Source: Polytrichum commune
Lineage: Eukaryota > Streptophyta > Polytrichopsida > Polytrichales > Polytrichaceae
Direction: 5' to 3'
Length of the DNA: 64,000 nucleotides
Assembly (NCBI GenBank): GCA_950295325.1
Contig: OX485803.1
Coordinates: 2,354,001 to 2,418,000 of the forward strand
Shown: piece by piece, positions 62,249 through 64,000 of the stretch
Position numbering within the stretch: position 1 is the first letter of the stretch
How the letters are laid out: each line of letters begins with the position of its first letter
Notes under the pieces: generated by a model
Told to the model about the DNA's origin: nothing
The model's database searches: none
Seen by the model: the letters and a program-made list of their open reading frames with translations, nothing else
Made by a program: the position numbers and the translations under genes

Positions 62249-64000
62249 TGATAAGAGTCACACTAAAACCCTCAAAATCCGGCGGATAATGCGGCGGATA
62301 ATCCGAAATGTGTTGATTTTGAGCTCATTGCAAAGTTCACGGTGGGCTTCCATGCTGTGGATAGGTGCTTATGAACTTGCATGCTGTGGATAAGTGCTAA
62401 TGAACGGAAGCATGCACGAACCTTGAAGTATAGCTCCGACTAAGAGTTCTTTCTACGAATTCAAGAGTGGGAGAAGAGCAAAAAAATACAGAATTTTGGG
62501 GTGTGCGTCCCTATATACTATCCACCTCCGTTTCGCGGACTTCCTCATTGGATGCCTTTCCCGCCTTGTTCTCATATTTTGATTATTTCAAAACCTCCTG
62601 ACATAATTCCCCGTTTTTTGTTTATAGTAGGAAATGCGCATCTATCAATGCCCCTCTGATACCCCAACCGTCATATGACTTAGTCTATGATATTTAATCT
62701 ATTTTTTTTTGTCTTGTGTGGATATGACATACGCCGTTGGGAGGAAGGGTGGCGGCCACATTAATTTTTTCAAGTGTCATGACGGTATATTTTAACCAAT
62801 ATTTTAACTCCATTCAATACTTTCAAGTGTAAACCTATTTAGGTGGGGTTTGGGCCATTTGGAGGCTGCAATTATGAAAGGATTTCCAAGGCTTGAGGCC
62901 ATTGTCGTGATGAATAAAATTATTTATTTGTCTCCCATAAACCCTAAACCCTAGAACATTGCTCTATTATCTCGCATGCAAGTGTGGCAATGAGGAACGT
63001 ATGTGGACGTTGTTAAAGGGATGCTAACTACCAATGTCGCTTTTTAGTTCAATCTGTTAATGATATTTGAATCCATCTTGAAGTTCACTTGAAGTTTATT
63101 AATGTGTGGCCTTCGTGGCTCTTCGTGGCGCCAACCATCAAATGATATTGCTAATTCCGTGATGAAATAACTACACAAAATATGGGGTGTGTGTTTCATT
63201 ATATTTAGTGTTGTTACCACCCTACTATGCTCAACATTAATTTTTAAATCTTTGACAATTACTGTTACACATAAATGTGTCGCTTACCTTCTACTTTCAC
63301 GTAAATTTTTTCTTTTCACATCCTTCCTAACACTAATTGCAAACATGTAAATTCCACATATTACCATAGATGATACTTATTGTGAGAGTTTACATTTTAT
63401 GTCACTGACTTTCATATGGTTATTGATATTTAGTGCATGCGCTTGTATATAGGGTATCAAACACTAGATATCATATTTTGTGTAGTTGGGTTTTGTAACT
63501 TAAGTTATTTGTGATTTGACCTGTCAAAAAAATGTAGTTAACTTTATTTGTTTAAAAAAATGTTTGACGAAAAATGTAGTGTTGTAGTGTCCCTACAATA
63601 AATAACATATTTAGAGTTTGATACAATAAATACGAACGCATCTACTCAATACTAATACCACTATGAAAGTAAGTAACATCAAATGTAAATTCAAACACTC
63701 AATATTATCTATGGTAATATGTTGAAGTTACATGTTTGAATATAGTGTTAGTAAGGATATGAAAAAAAAATGATAAAGAAAGATCTCCAATATATCTTCC
63801 AATATCCTATAACAATATTTGTCAAAAAAATTAAAATTATTGTTGATGGGGGTAGACTGTCTCATTTTATGTGCCTATGACATGCACCATTGGGAAGAAA
63901 ATGATATTTGATAAGTGATTTTGAGAACCCATCCTCCACAACTTCACATTGATGCATTGCATACAAATTAAATTATGTACTTCCAGGATATTACTCTACT
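62249..64000. other. AT-rich DNA, no gene seen
   Basis: A GGCGGATAATGCGGCGGATA doublet at 62280 and an AAACCCTAAACCC telobox-like word near 62938 are the only notable motifs. No frame of interest on either strand. Confidence 0.5.

Overview
The window reads as nuclear DNA from a land plant. It has introns with GT/AG borders, plant telomere-type CCCTAAA repeats, DUF247 (UPF0481) genes, a plant-type alanine aminotransferase fragment with a split-exon structure, and an LTR retrotransposon primed by initiator tRNA-Met (TGGTATCAGAGC). The density and variety of transposons suggest a large genome. I cannot name the species; a fern, lycophyte or bryophyte is a guess.

Layout. 1-647: truncated LTR of family L. 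648-6053: minus-strand RING-like gene and a small hypothetical gene, separated by a GC-rich minisatellite carrying a solo L LTR with a 5-bp target duplication. 6311-6640: 80-bp tandem repeat ending in telomere-like repeats. 8885-9108: hairpin MITE with CACTA-type ends. 9247-12065: kinase-like gene with a large inverted GC minisatellite upstream. 12276-15470: unusually GC-rich island with a coiled-coil/proline-rich ORF, an FCP1/NIF-like HAD phosphatase exon, a further exon, and a dispersed palindrome family (core ACGAACG..CGTTCGT). 17540-34415: segmental duplication carrying DUF247 genes (fragment, frameshifted copy, intact copy). The two blocks are told apart by three transposon insertions (hAT, pogo-like, Harbinger-like), each with its empty site in the other block. 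A tRNA-derived SINE lies between the blocks. 35477-37155: decayed pogo-like transposase. 37542-50782: CACTA transposon with a TNP2-type transposase (minus, two nonsense codons) and a four-exon TNPA-type gene (plus). The 5.4-kb first intron of the latter holds four correctly spliced exons of alanine aminotransferase. 50783-58740: L-family chromovirus on the minus strand, with reverse transcriptase core deleted, RT/RNase H junction repeated four times, and integrase split by a nested solo LTR. 58741-61148: DUF7869-type gene cut off by the retroelement. 61340-62248: regular 76-79-bp array of 24-bp inverted-repeat cores. 62249-64000: AT-rich, no gene seen.

How it fits together. Almost everything is mobile DNA in layers. 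The two sequences flanking the full retroelement do not match as a target duplication, and each is a gene cut off at the junction. I therefore infer recombination between two L insertions that removed the DNA between them, including the right end of the CACTA element. Genes most likely to be intact are DUF247 at 27306-28823, the kinase-like gene at 9247-11163 and the HAD-phosphatase region.
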